Made by a program: the position numbers and the translations under genes. Under the pieces are notes generated by a model. That model was not told the origin of the DNA. It was given only the letters and a program-made list of their open reading frames with translations, and did no database searches. DNA of 37,433 nucleotides, taken from positions 1,471,747 through 1,509,179 of the forward strand of contig CAUYUJ010000336.1 of the NCBI GenBank assembly GCA_963575745.1, read 5' to 3'. Positions within the stretch are counted from its first letter, which is position 1. The number at the start of each line of letters is the position of its first letter. Origin of the DNA: Prorocentrum cordatum (taxonomy: Eukaryota; Sar; Dinophyceae; Prorocentrales; Prorocentraceae). Shown in pieces: positions 1 through 8,343 of the stretch.

Positions 1-97
<97 letters not shown>

Positions 98-152
98 GAC
101 TACGACTACTACTACTACTAACTGACTACTTAACTACTACTACACTACTACG

Positions 153-192
<40 letters not shown>

Positions 193-242
193 ACTACTAC
201 TACTACTACGACTTCTTCTACTACTTACAACTACTTACTACG

Positions 243-298
<56 letters not shown>

Positions 299-326
299 GA
301 CTACGACTACTACGCCTACGCCTACG

Positions 327-418
<92 letters not shown>

Positions 419-486
419 GACTACTACTACTATTACTACTACTACTACGACTACTACTACTACTACTGCTGCTACTAATACTACTA
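1..486. repeat. CTA trinucleotide microsatellite, about 0.49 kb
   Basis: The stretch is an almost pure CTA/ACT/TAC array, broken by scattered CGA, CTT and CTG variants and a few single-base phase slips near 120-200. It runs off the left edge, so its true length is unknown. It translates to poly-Val or poly-Ser in some frames, which is a by-product of the repeat. It ends at TATAGTTTG, where unique sequence begins. Confidence 0.97.
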
Positions 487-748
487 TAGTTTGAAAGCGC
501 AAGAGTACGTCGAACGCTGCGGCGGGAGCGTCGTCCCATTGGACGGAAAATTTACGGAACCTTGTAAATGTGGCAGGCCCTGCAGCAGGAACGCAACTTT
601 CACTGGTGCGCGAAAGCGGCGTTCCGTTGGACCGAGGCTCCCTGGAGATCATCCAAACTGGTACAAACTGCAGCGGGAGTAACACTTATGCAAGGTCGCT
701 CTGATTGATAAAAACCATGTCGAAGGACAACTCGGGACAATCCTTGAT
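487..748. other. Unique spacer, no supported gene
   Basis: About 260 bp of unique mid-GC sequence between two simple repeats. A 63-codon plus-strand frame (491-682) and a minus-strand frame cross it, but neither has a recognisable domain, convincing splice junctions or conserved pattern. It could be a stray exon. I see nothing firmer. Confidence 0.5.
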
Positions 749-1070
749 CTTCGTGTTTGCGTGTGTGTGTGTGTGTTTGTGTGTGTGTGTTGTGTTTGTG
801 TTTGTGTTTGTGTTGGTGGTTGTGTTTGTGTTTGTGTGCGTGGTGTTTGTGGTGTTTTCAATTATGCGTTGTGCTTGCGTTTGTGCTTGTGGTTGCGTTT
901 GTGTTTGTGATTTCGATTGAACTTGTGATTGTGAATTTGTTTGTGTCTCGTGGATGTGTCTGTGGTTGTGTTTGTGGTGGTGTTTTGTTGTTGTGGTTGT
1001 GGTTGTGGTTGTGGTTGTGTTTGTGTTTGTGTTTGCGATTGTGTTTTTGTGCGTGTGTGTGTGTGTGCTT
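749..1070. repeat. GT-rich simple repeat (GTGTTT / GTTGTG)
   Basis: The plus strand is almost only G and T, built from GTGTTTGT, GTGGTTGT and GT dinucleotide runs. It gives Val/Cys/Phe/Leu-rich frames on plus and His/Thr/Gln/Asn-rich frames on minus, none of them credible genes. Strong G/T strand bias invites Z-DNA or other non-B structure. Confidence 0.93.
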
Positions 1071-1149
1071 GAGAACGTGAACAACAGTATGCGATACACG
1101 CGGGGCAAATCCCATACTTCATCACATGAGAGATCATAAGAGTTACCCA

Positions 1150-1310
1150 TATGGCGTAACTTCAGAAAGGGAGGAGAGGGGGAGGAAGCGGAGGATGGTA
1201 GGGACTGGGGCAAGCGGAGGGTGAACCGGAAGGGGCGCGGGCCAGCGGGGATAGGGATGAGTGGCGGGGGGGGCGGCAGGCAGGGGGGGGGATTCTAAAG
1301 CAGACGGCGC
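1150..1310. repeat. Purine-rich (G/A) tract
   Basis: GGAGGGG-type purine tract with few pyrimidines. Read on minus it is C/T-rich, like the inferred introns of the minus-strand genes further right, so it may be intronic to the fragment at 1388-1555. No coding content seen. Confidence 0.6.
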
Positions 1311-1364
1311 CCGAGGGTCTTCCCAGGCGGTCCTCCACCCGTGGTGCCAACCCAGGGCCTGCGC

Positions 1365-1387
1365 CTCTCGACTTCGGAAGTCGAGAG
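1365..1387. repeat. Perfect 11-bp hairpin with a one-base centre
   Basis: CTCTCGACTTC at 1365-1375 is followed by one G and then its exact reverse complement at 1377-1387. It lies just 3' (on minus) of a probable exon. It is the smallest member of the palindromes scattered through this window. Confidence 0.9.
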
Positions 1388-1555
1388 ATCCAGCTCAGAG
1401 GAGCGCAACGGGCAGAAAAGCGGGACGAGTGGGGGGGCAGGATCGACGCCGGCGGCTGGGCCACGAGCCTCCTGGGACTTCTTGTTCTTCTCGGCCTCGG
1501 GGCTGGTCTTGGGCTGCAGGGACTGGAAGAAGCCATCGAGGAAGGACTGCTTCTC
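1388..1555 (-). CDS. Exon fragment of an unrecognised minus-strand gene
   Basis: On minus, a C/T-rich stretch (about 1745-1556) ends in CTCGCGAG, a plausible 3' splice site. It leads into a frame starting EKQSFLDGFFQSLQPK and continuing with Lys/Glu-rich then Pro-rich residues for about 55 codons. Codon content and the splice-like edge support a real exon; nothing identifies the family. The 23-bp hairpin follows directly. Upstream (about 1780-1870) another short exon is possible, but two frames compete there and I cannot choose. Treat as a partial gene of unknown function. Confidence 0.35.
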
Positions 1556-2049
1556 CTCGCGAGGGTGCAGGTGGATGGGGCGGGGGAGGAAAGAGGAGGG
1601 GGGAACAAGAGGAAAGGGGCGTGAGGGCGAGAGCCAGGGCGAGGGCGGAAGGAATCGGAGGATCGAATGAGGATGGAGGCACGGTGGAGGATCAGGGGGA
1701 GAGGGGGGGGGAGAAAGAGAGAGGGCGCGAGACGCGCGCATCCGCCACCGTCGGCGGGCCCCCTGCGGGCGGCGCGGGTGGGCAAGAGCCCCTTCAGAAG
1801 CGCATGTGGTCGAGGAACTCGCCCCCACAGCTGTTCCATAATCCCACAAGCCATTTGGGGCGTAGGTTGATTAGAGCACATGTTGTCCTACCTCCTTCTC
1901 TCCCTTCGGAGAGAGGGTTATCACTGTTCTTGCCTAACATTCACCCCCTCCCCCACCCGACCGGCAACAAGCCTAAGATAATGAGGGCACCTCCTGGCCA
2001 TCCCTCTCAACATCATCGACCTACGAACCCGAAATGGGATTGAGGACTG

Positions 2050-2345
2050 CGTGGAATATGCCAGAGGGACATGCCAGGGGGAAGCGCCGCGGAACGTCTC
2101 AAGGCACGCGCCAGGGGACGTGCCAGGGGACGTGCCGTGGGGACGCACCGCGGGACGTGCCACGGGGACACGCTACGGAACGTTCCAATGGACGTCCCAC
2201 GGAGGGTGCCAAGGGACGCGCCGGGCGACGAACCAGGGGGACTCGCCACAGGACGCGCCACAGAACGTGCCAGAGAACGTGCCAGGCGACTCGCAAGGCG
2301 AAGTGCCAGGGGACGCGTCAGGGAACGTGCCACGGTACGTCCCTG
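2050..2345. repeat. Degenerate 12-16 bp minisatellite (GGGACGTGCCAGG type)
   Basis: Repeated variants of GGGACGTGCCAGG, GGGACGCGCCA and AACGTGCCA fill about 300 bp. Spacing is irregular and divergence high, so the array is old. All six frames stay open over much of it because the units lack stop codons; the resulting frames are not evidence of genes. Confidence 0.85.
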
Positions 2346-2346
2346 A

Positions 2347-2475
2347 CCCAGGGCCAGGATCCCTCGTAAATTACACTGCGTCCGCGCTCCCAGGGCCACG
2401 ATGCACCATAAATTACGCTGTGACCGCGCACCCAGGGCCACGTTCCCTCGTAAGTTACGCTGTGTCCGCTCTCCC
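2347..2475. repeat. 42-bp tandem repeat, about three copies
   Basis: Units begin near 2357, 2399 and 2441, each with a variant of CGTAAATTACGCTGTGTCCG followed by CCCAGGGCCACG. Copies differ at a few positions. It abuts the 12-16 bp array on the left and the AAGAGGCCC array on the right, so three minisatellites lie end to end. Confidence 0.85.
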
Positions 2476-2499
2476 TCTTGTCAGCTTCCCGACGCTCCA

Positions 2500-2880
2500 A
2501 GATAGGCCAAGAGGCCCCCAAGACTGCTCCAAGATGGCCCAAGAGGAGTCCAAGAGAGCCCCAAAATGACCCAAGAGGGCCCCAAGACCGTCCAAGAGAC
2601 CTCCAAGACAATCGAAAAGGCTCCCAAGACGGTTGTAAGAGGGAGCCCAGACGGGAGACCCGAACGGACATTTCAAGCCCTCGGTGGGAGACCCGAACGG
2701 GAGAAGCTCTCAGGAGACCCCCAGAGGCCCCTAAGGAGACCCCCAAGAAGCCCCAAGAGGCCCCCAAGAGACCCCCAGGAATCCCCAAGAGGCCCACACG
2801 AGGCTCCCAAGCTCCCGAGCGGCCCCCAAGAGCTTCCCAGGAGGCCTCCAAACTACCCCCAGGAGGCCCCCGAGAGCTTC
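2500..2880. repeat. Degenerate CCCCAAGAGGCCC minisatellite
   Basis: Tandem variants of CCCCAAGAGGCCC and CCAAGAGACCCCC with roughly 12-30 bp spacing. The same family recurs at 7280-7505 in this orientation and at 6050-6460 in the opposite orientation, so it is a dispersed minisatellite family. Confidence 0.85.
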
Positions 2881-2935
2881 GTCGTTGTGGTCGCCGCCAT
2901 GCAGGGTCGGCGGCACTGGCCGTAAGGCCTTCGCA

Positions 2936-2985
2936 ATACTTCTCCTCCTCCTCCTCCTCAAGCTCCTCCTCATCATCCTCCTCCC
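2936..2985. repeat. CTC/TCC trinucleotide run
   Basis: A short CTCCTC microsatellite with CAT interruptions. Similar GAG/CTC runs recur at about 12060, 13035, 18980, 20325, 21040 and 28800, most inside predicted introns or in Glu-coding exons of the minus-strand genes. Confidence 0.85.
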
Positions 2986-3142
2986 TCCCTAGCCCCCTCG
3001 TCACACCTCCCTCTCCTCCTCGCCCGACTGCAGTCCTTCTCAAGCTTGAGAGAGATCGTGGAGCCGAAGCGCGACCGGAGGACCTGAGAATCTGAGAGGC
3101 TGATCATCGCCCTCCCAAGCCAGGATCGAGATCGAGCATCGA

Positions 3143-3412
3143 CTACACTATCGACGGTTCATCGTTTTGTGCGCTGTCGGCCCTTCCGAGGCACCAGGAC
3201 GCCTTCGGAAGCCTCCGCCAGGAACCTCCAGAGAGGAGGGGGGAGGAGAGAGGGAGGAAGGGAGGAAAGGCAGCATGGCGAGGGAAACAGGAGAAGGAAG
3301 GAAGGAGGGAGAAAAGGATAGCAGGGAGAAACACGCCGATGTCTCGGCCCGGGGCCGTCATGAACTGCGTCATGCCCACGCCCCTGGTGTTCCACATCTC
3401 ATCGCCTCGCGA
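3143..3412 (-). CDS. Two terminal exons of an unrecognised minus-strand gene
   Basis: On minus an exon (about 3412-3335) encodes EMWNTRGVGMTQFMTAPG and a few more residues. A C/T-rich stretch of about 109 bp follows (3334-3226), beginning GCGTGT/GTGTTT and ending CTCTGGAG. The last exon then gives either FLAEASEGVLVPRKGRQRTK with a stop at 3159, or, with a GC donor one codon earlier, GSWRRLPKASWCLGRADSA with a stop at 3143. Both joins are possible and I cannot decide. The intron is typical of this window: pyrimidine-rich on the sense strand. The family is not recognised. Confidence 0.35.
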   Translation of the reverse strand, partial: SRGDEMWNTRGVGMTQFMTAPGRDIGVFLPAILFSLLPSFSCFPRHAAFPPFLPLSSPLLSGGSWRRLPKASWCLGRADSAQNDEPSIV

Positions 3413-3957
3413 CCCAAACTACCCCTCGCTGCTACCTCCCAGCACTCAGACCCTGGGGGCGTCAGGGGAGAAGACAAGATAGGACAGAGCCAGACGGGGC
3501 GGGACGGGAGGGTGATAATGGAGGCGGGAAGGGATGGCGGTCCTCCCCTCCCCTCTCATCCCCTCCCCATGATCCCTTATCCCTCCTCCCCACTCCCGCT
3601 CCTCCCCTCCTGATGCGAAAATAGCTGGCCTCCAGTTTCCCCCCTCTCCTTGCGGCGCTCCCAGCTTCGCGCGCGTCTCCAAAGGACGGAGGTCCCCAGA
3701 GGCCAGAGGTGCCTCTGCAAGCTTCTGGGGACCGAGAGGCCCCCAAACAACAAAGAGAGCACTTGAGACCGTGAGTTGCGCAGTATGGACCATGGATGTG
3801 CACGCTATGTGAAGCCCGGAGGTGGAACCTGCGCGGTTGAAGCACAAAGAGGTGCAGGTTATGTGGTGGGAAGCAGTGTTGTGGAAGCTACTCTTGGTGG
3901 AAGCAGTGTGCAAGCGATATACGTCGTGCAACATTGATGACAACCACGAAGCACCCA
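3413..3957. other. Region without a supported gene
   Basis: Contains a pyrimidine-rich tract on plus (about 3540-3615) and frames on minus (about 3605-3780) that look weakly coding in two competing registers. From 3790 to 3915 there are loose repeats of GTGGAAGCAGTG. Nothing can be named. Confidence 0.4.
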
Positions 3958-4062
3958 GGGGCGCACACCAGCCGAAAACCTGGAACTCCCAGCCAACACG
4001 AGGCGCTCACAAGGCGCCCACGGGCGCCAACCATGCGGAAACCCGGAACGCCCAGCCAATTC
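3958..4062. repeat. 63-bp tandem duplication
   Basis: CGAAAACCTGGAACTCCCAG near 3973 recurs as CGGAAACCCGGAACGCCCAG near 4036, a 63-bp offset, with the intervening GGCGC-rich stretch also shared. Two copies only. Confidence 0.75.
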
Positions 4063-4372
4063 CTTTCCAGCACATCAAGAAGCCCACAACGAAGTGGTTG
4101 CGGGATGCGATTTCGCCACCACTATGATCTGAGCTTTCGGTTTGGATGCTTCTGACGCTTTCACGATCCCCCAGCAGATGTCGTTGGACGTCAATATATA
4201 GTCGACACGAGGCTCGAAGCAGTAGGTACCATCGAACAAGTTGTGTTGGATATCATCCTGGTGGGAAACAGCTGCATCTTGGTATCTGCCTGCCTCTTTG
4301 TGGGGCCATCAGGCTGCGTGACGGAGGCTTTGCTGCAAGCTGCTTTAGTTCGAGTTCCAAGTCTCCAAGTTT

Positions 4373-4552
4373 ATCGGAGGTTGGGGTGTGTGATCGCAGT
4401 GGAACGGAGAGCCCCCCACTGGGAAATCGATTTCGGTTTCGTATTTGTGTCGTGCGTGCGGGCGAGGCGAAGCTGCGTGAGCGGGCGAGAGTAATGAATC
4501 CTCCTCTGGCTAGAGCGGCTAGAGCGCCGCCAGGGCAGAAGTCCGCCACGTT
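4373..4552. repeat. Dispersed repeat, copy 1 (partner at 5793-5955)
   Basis: Starts with CATCGGAGGTTGGGG and contains CCCCCCACTGGGAAATCG, GTGCGGGCGAG and CTGCGTGAGCGGGCGAGAG. The second copy keeps all of these with roughly 80 per cent identity by eye over about 160 bp in the same orientation. Each copy is followed by a minisatellite-rich stretch, which suggests a shared element boundary. No coding role seen. Confidence 0.85.
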
Positions 4553-5364
4553 CCACCCCCGTCTGCGTGGTACGCGGGTGCTGGGGGTATCTCGCCGTGG
4601 TGTCCTGTGGTGTCCCGATGGAATTCTGTGTTCCGCCGAGTCCCGATGATGTCCCGCGGTGTCCCGATGATGTTCCGGTGGTGTCCCGAATGGTGTTTTG
4701 ATTGGTGTCTCGATGGTGTCCCGACGGTGTCCCGTGGTGTTCCGCGGTGTCCCGATGGTGTGCCGATTGTGTCCCGGTGATGTCCCGACGGTGTCCCGGT
4801 GGTGTCATGATTGATGTCCCGATGGAGTCCCGATGGTCTCCCGATTGGTGTCGTGTCCCGATGGAGTCCTGGTGGTTGTGTCCCGATGGTGTCCCGGTGG
4901 ATTGGTGTCCCGGTGGTGTCCCAGTGGTGTCCCGATGGAGTCCCGGCAGTGTCCCGGTGGTGTCCCGATGGTGTCCCAGCAGTATCCCGATTGGTATTCC
5001 GATGGTGTCTGGATGTTGTCCCGTTGTTGTCCCGGTGGAGTGTTGTCCCGATGGAGTCCCAGAGGCGCCCCGATGGTGTGCCGCTGGTGTCCCGCGAATG
5101 GTGTCCCGATTGGTGTTCCGATTGGTGCCCCGATGGTGTCCCGATAGTGTCTTGGTGGTGCCCCAATGCTGTCCTGCTGGTGTCCTTGATTTGCCCCCAC
5201 AAACTCTTCAGATCCTCCTCCCCTGACGTCGGAACCTCTCTCGCCGCTGGCTCCCGGTGAAGAGTTGATTTCTCTCCACGGCGATCATAATGACTATCAC
5301 AATCACCACTATCATCACCACACTCACCACACTCATCCTCAACACGGTCACCATCGCCCAGCAT
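4519..5364 (-). CDS. Possible repeat protein encoded by a GTCCCGATGGTG minisatellite
   Basis: A 281-codon minus-strand frame opens with an ATG and an acidic Cys/Asp-rich leader (MLGDGDRVEDECGECGDDSG, about 60 residues). It continues as many copies of an HRDTIGTPSGH-like unit, and ends with a stop inside the dispersed repeat at 4519. The repeat part is a minisatellite (about 4575-5195) of 12-15 bp units whose period keeps the frame, so openness alone is weak evidence. The non-repetitive leader is the only part that looks like ordinary coding sequence. It may be a real low-complexity protein or a minisatellite that happens to lack stops; I lean to the latter. Confidence 0.25.
   Translation of the reverse strand: MLGDGDRVEDECGECGDDSGDCDSHYDRRGEKSTLHREPAAREVPTSGEEDLKSLWGQIKDTSRTALGHHQDTIGTPSGHQSEHQSGHHSRDTSGTPSGRLWDSIGTTLHRDNNGTTSRHHRNTNRDTAGTPSGHHRDTAGTPSGHHWDTTGTPIHRDTIGTQPPGLHRDTTPIGRPSGLHRDINHDTTGTPSGHHRDTIGTPSGHRGTPRDTVGTPSRHQSKHHSGHHRNIIGTPRDIIGTRRNTEFHRDTTGHHGEIPPAPAYHADGGGTWRTSALAAL
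4575..5195. repeat. GTCCCGATGGTG minisatellite, about 0.6 kb
   Basis: Dozens of degenerate 12-15 bp units such as GTCCCGATGGTG, GTCCCGGTGGTG and GTCCCGATGGAG follow one another directly. The array begins just after dispersed repeat copy 1 and ends at a unique segment near 5200. Confidence 0.93.
5273..5345. repeat. Short ATCACC/ACTCAC low-complexity tract
   Basis: Degenerate CAC/TCA units (ATCACCACTATCATCACCAC and similar). It codes for His-rich peptide on plus and Gly/Asp-rich on minus; no sign of selection. Confidence 0.7.
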
Positions 5365-5792
5365 TGGAGGTGGAATGTATTTGGCCGCGACAGCGGGGGG
5401 ACGCCATCACTGGTGTGAGCGCGCTATCGCGGAGAAGCCGTGCCGCTGACGCTTGCATTGCACCGCAACCATCACAATTGCCTTCATGCATTATCACCAA
5501 TTATCAATGTCATAGTGCATCGTCGACAAGTCGTGAGCGCATCACCAATACCGTCCCAATCAAGAAACATCGCAGTTGTCATCAGTTGGTTCCTCCCCGC
5601 AACATCCTTCTCACCCGAAGGGTGGTCGCATATGTAGATGTACTTGTTGCTTCCTATTGCAGATATTTACTGTCCGCGCGAAGGGGGACCAAAAAAAACT
5701 GGTTATCGTCCCCAAAGCGCGTTGCCTGAATTTCTGGTGGGTCTGGGACAAGTAAAGATACACAGAGACTCGCGCTCCCCAGTCCAGAATCA
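5365..5792. other. Unique sequence without a supported gene
   Basis: About 430 bp of mid-GC sequence. A plus-strand frame (5265-5729) crosses it but shows no domain or splice logic. Nothing else seen. Confidence 0.4.
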
Positions 5793-5955
5793 ATCATCGG
5801 AGGTTGGGGGATGAGATCGAAGTGGAATGGAGGGCCCCCCACTGGGGAATCGGTTTCGGATTCGTGCTCGTGTCGCGCGTGCGGGCGAGTCGAACCTGCG
5901 TGAGCGGGCGAGAGGAATGAACCCTAGGACGCCGCCAGGCCAGAAGACTGCCCCC
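5793..5955. repeat. Dispersed repeat, copy 2 (partner at 4373-4552)
   Basis: Same orientation as copy 1 and starts with the same CATCGGAGGTTGGGG. It differs by substitutions and short indels, including loss of part of the segment that in copy 1 reads CTCTGGCTAGAGCGGCTAG. It is followed by a run of about 16 C and a unique segment before the next minisatellite. Confidence 0.85.
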
Positions 5956-6049
5956 CCCCCCCCCCCGGGTTGTCTGGCGATGGCCAGGGGTGTCCAGCCA
6001 TGTTGTCCCGATAGGTCCGCGGCCGCACCTGCGAATTACGTTCTGCAAT

Positions 6050-6460
6050 CCCACCCGCGCGAGAGGTCTCCCAAGAGGTGTGGGGAACATGTTTTTCCCA
6101 ATCTTCTGGTACTCTCTAGGAGCCGATCGGAGCCACTTGGAGGGAGCTGCTGGAGGCCCTCCAGGAGCCTGTAAGGTAGTTTCAGGAGTATGTCCGAGCC
6201 GTTTTGAAGGAGCTGCTGGGGAGCGTCCCAGAGGCCGTCTAGGAGCCTCTGGGGGGTCTCTTGGGGGCTTGCTGGCAGTGGGGGGGGGCGGGGGGCGGGA
6301 GGGGCGGGGAACGCTCCAGAGTTGGCCCGGTTGGGCCTCCCTTGGGGTCGCCTTGGGGGGGCTGGTCGGCCGTCTTGGGAGTCCCCGTAGTCGACTTGAG
6401 GGTCTCCGGGGCCGTCGTACGAGCTCTTTTGGGAGCTCCCTGGGCGGCCTCCGCACGAAT
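6050..6460. repeat. Degenerate minisatellite, reverse orientation of the AAGAGGCCC family
   Basis: Variants of GGAGCTGCTGGAGG, CCAGGAGCC and GGGGGTCTCTTGGGGGC repeat through 400 bp. Reverse-complemented they resemble the CCCCAAGAGGCCC family at 2500-2880 and 7280-7505. A G-run block lies at about 6278-6310. Confidence 0.7.
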
Positions 6461-6587
6461 TGGGGGGTTTGCGCGTCTTATGGTTTTGTGGTCGGCGAGG
6501 CGATCGCAAGAGGAACTGCGGACAAAACCTAGACAAAGCCATCATTGTTCGTCCTCGTAGCCGTCTCGGAGGCCACATGGGAGCCTT

Positions 6588-7202
6588 GTGGAACCTGGTA
6601 GGGGCCCTTCTCGGGCCGTCCGGGAGCCCTCTTGCGCGGCAAAGGAGCGCTCAGGGGGCCTCCCGGGCCACTCGCGATTTCTGGTGGGAGCGCACCTGCC
6701 CCTGTGGGCCTGCTCGCGCGGCCGCCGACGGCTGTTGGCACGGTTGGGCGCTGCCTCTGCGTGTCATCAACTGGCCACGCGCCGAAGGCCCATGCCTCCA
6801 TCCCGGTGCTTGGGGGCGCGCAGGCTCGCTCAGACGGTCGCTGGCCGGTGGCATCGAGGGGTTTCGCCTCGACGGGTCGTCCGCTGGCGACGCGCCAGGA
6901 TCCAGCACGCGCTGGCAAAAAAAAGGCTCACGCATCGGAGGACAACTGGCTTGGGAGATCGCATTCTGCACGCACGGCTGTGGAAGAGCACGAAAACCGT
7001 CAAAGGCCCCGTGTACGGGACCGTGGTGCGTCTCCCTCGGTCGCCTATCCCACCAGCAATTTGGGTGACAGGTGGTCTAAGGCGGGTCTTTTTCCTCTTC
7101 CACAACCCCTCTTCCCTTCGGGGAGGGGAAGCCTCCCCACACCTCCCTGACGTTTTTTCGGGGGGTCGCGAGGCGTCGGGGGGCCCTTTTTCCGGGCCCT
7201 AG
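6588..7202 (+). CDS. Weak open frame, Arg-rich, unrecognised
   Basis: A 204-codon plus frame of unique GC-rich sequence. Its central part (about residues 90-160) is Arg/Leu-rich and includes KSTKTVKGPVYGTVVRL, which looks more protein-like than the neighbouring frames. There is no domain match I recognise, and in DNA this GC-rich an open frame of this size occurs by chance. Its tail crosses a hairpin-like CTTCCCTTCGGGGAGGGGAA element near 7112. Report only as a candidate. Confidence 0.18.
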   Translation: MEPGRGPSRAVREPSCAAKERSGGLPGHSRFLVGAHLPLWACSRGRRRLLARLGAASACHQLATRRRPMPPSRCLGARRLAQTVAGRWHRGVSPRRVVRWRRARIQHALAKKRLTHRRTTGLGDRILHARLWKSTKTVKGPVYGTVVRLPRSPIPPAIWVTGGLRRVFFLFHNPSSLRGGEASPHLPDVFSGGREASGGPFSGP

Positions 7203-7279
7203 GAAGGCACATAAATGACACCCCTCACGAGAATCGTCCCCCCCGAAAAAGGGGTGAGCTACATTTAGCGCCCCACCGC

Positions 7280-7505
7280 CTCCAAGATGACCCCAAGATG
7301 CGCTCCAGGGCTCCCAAGAGGCCCCCAAGGGGGTTTCAAAAACGCTCCAATTGGACCCTAGAGGGCCCCAAGAAACACTCGAGAGGCACCTAAGAGGCCC
7401 CCGAGCGGCCTTAGAGAGCCCAATATGACCTCCAAGACGGCTCAGATAGCCCAAGCTGGCTCAATATGGCTCCCAAGATGCTCCAAGCGGCCACAAAACC
7501 GCTCC
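7280..7505. repeat. CCCAAGAGGCCC minisatellite, second plus-orientation block
   Basis: Units such as CTCCCAAGAGGCCCCCAAG and CTAAGAGGCCCCCGAG repeat with substitutions. Same family and orientation as 2500-2880. Confidence 0.8.
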
Positions 7506-8343
7506 GAAACGGCTCGAGATGGCCACGGAGCATCCCAAGCCTCCCTCTCTGTTTGACTACGCATCGTTTCTGGATGGGCTGGCGGGGGTCGCAAACAGGG
7601 GCAGGCCGCGCCACGAGCTCAAGGAATAACAGAACGGTGAGCGACGCCACGCGCAGGGCGGGACGGAGCTCAGCGCAGCCAAGTTTGCGCGGACGGCATC
7701 GCGAAGCGGCACGAGGAACGCGTCCATGGAGATGTCGAGCTGCACGCAGATGCAGTGGACGAGCGACCCCACTTGCGACCAAAGAAAAGAACGCCACACT
7801 TACCCAAAATGGCGGTGACATGTAGGAAAAAGGCGAAACGGGCCAACGATTCCCCGGGTACCTCGCTAACACGAAGCACAGGCCCCCTGGCGCTCCACGA
7901 CGTAGAACAGCCAACGGACCAGCAAGAGTCGCGCAAGAACCAAAGAGCACTGGAACGGCGGGCGAATCGCACACGTGGAAGAAACTGCCTCCAGGCACCG
8001 CGTAGACCGCGCAGATGAACGCCGACGCGCAGGGGGCAAGCACCGCGAGGGAAGAACGGAGGACGGACGGGCCACGGCCGCCCCGGGACCTCCCCCGAGG
8101 ATTCCGAGTGCGAGGAGGAGCTGGGGATGGCTGGTCCGCGGCCGCCCCGCGCCCCCCAGCGGGCACGCCAGGAGGCCCCCGGGCGAGGGCAAGCGCGAGC
8201 AGACTGACAGCACATGCTGAGCAGGGAGAAAGGGCCACCTCTCGCGCGCCGTGCGCCTGCGAACATCGCCCCCCGGGCGACCTGGAGCCGCTTGATCTTT
8301 TCGCCCGGGGGGCCCCCGTAAACGCCCCACTGCGCGCCTTCGA
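7506..8343. other. GC-rich region with unresolved minus-strand coding potential
   Basis: Two overlapping minus frames (7411-8238 and 7670-8377) and a shorter one (7557-7799) are open. The shorter one contains HCICVQLDISMDAFLVPLRD, which reads like ordinary protein, so an exon may lie at about 7600-7760. The rest is Arg/Pro/Ser-rich as expected of random GC-rich DNA. I could not place exon limits. Confidence 0.3.

Noticed and set aside
1-486. Telomeric repeat
   Set aside because: The unit is CTA, not a TTTAGGG-type telomere unit, and it is followed by ordinary sequence.
221-685. Poly-Val ORF
   Set aside because: Produced by the CTA microsatellite; no selection for protein.
686-1213. His/Thr/Asn-rich ORFs over the GT repeat
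   Set aside because: Simple-repeat translation only.
2034-2441. Overlapping Arg/Gly-rich ORFs on both strands
   Set aside because: All frames of this minisatellite are open because the unit lacks stops; none is better than the others.
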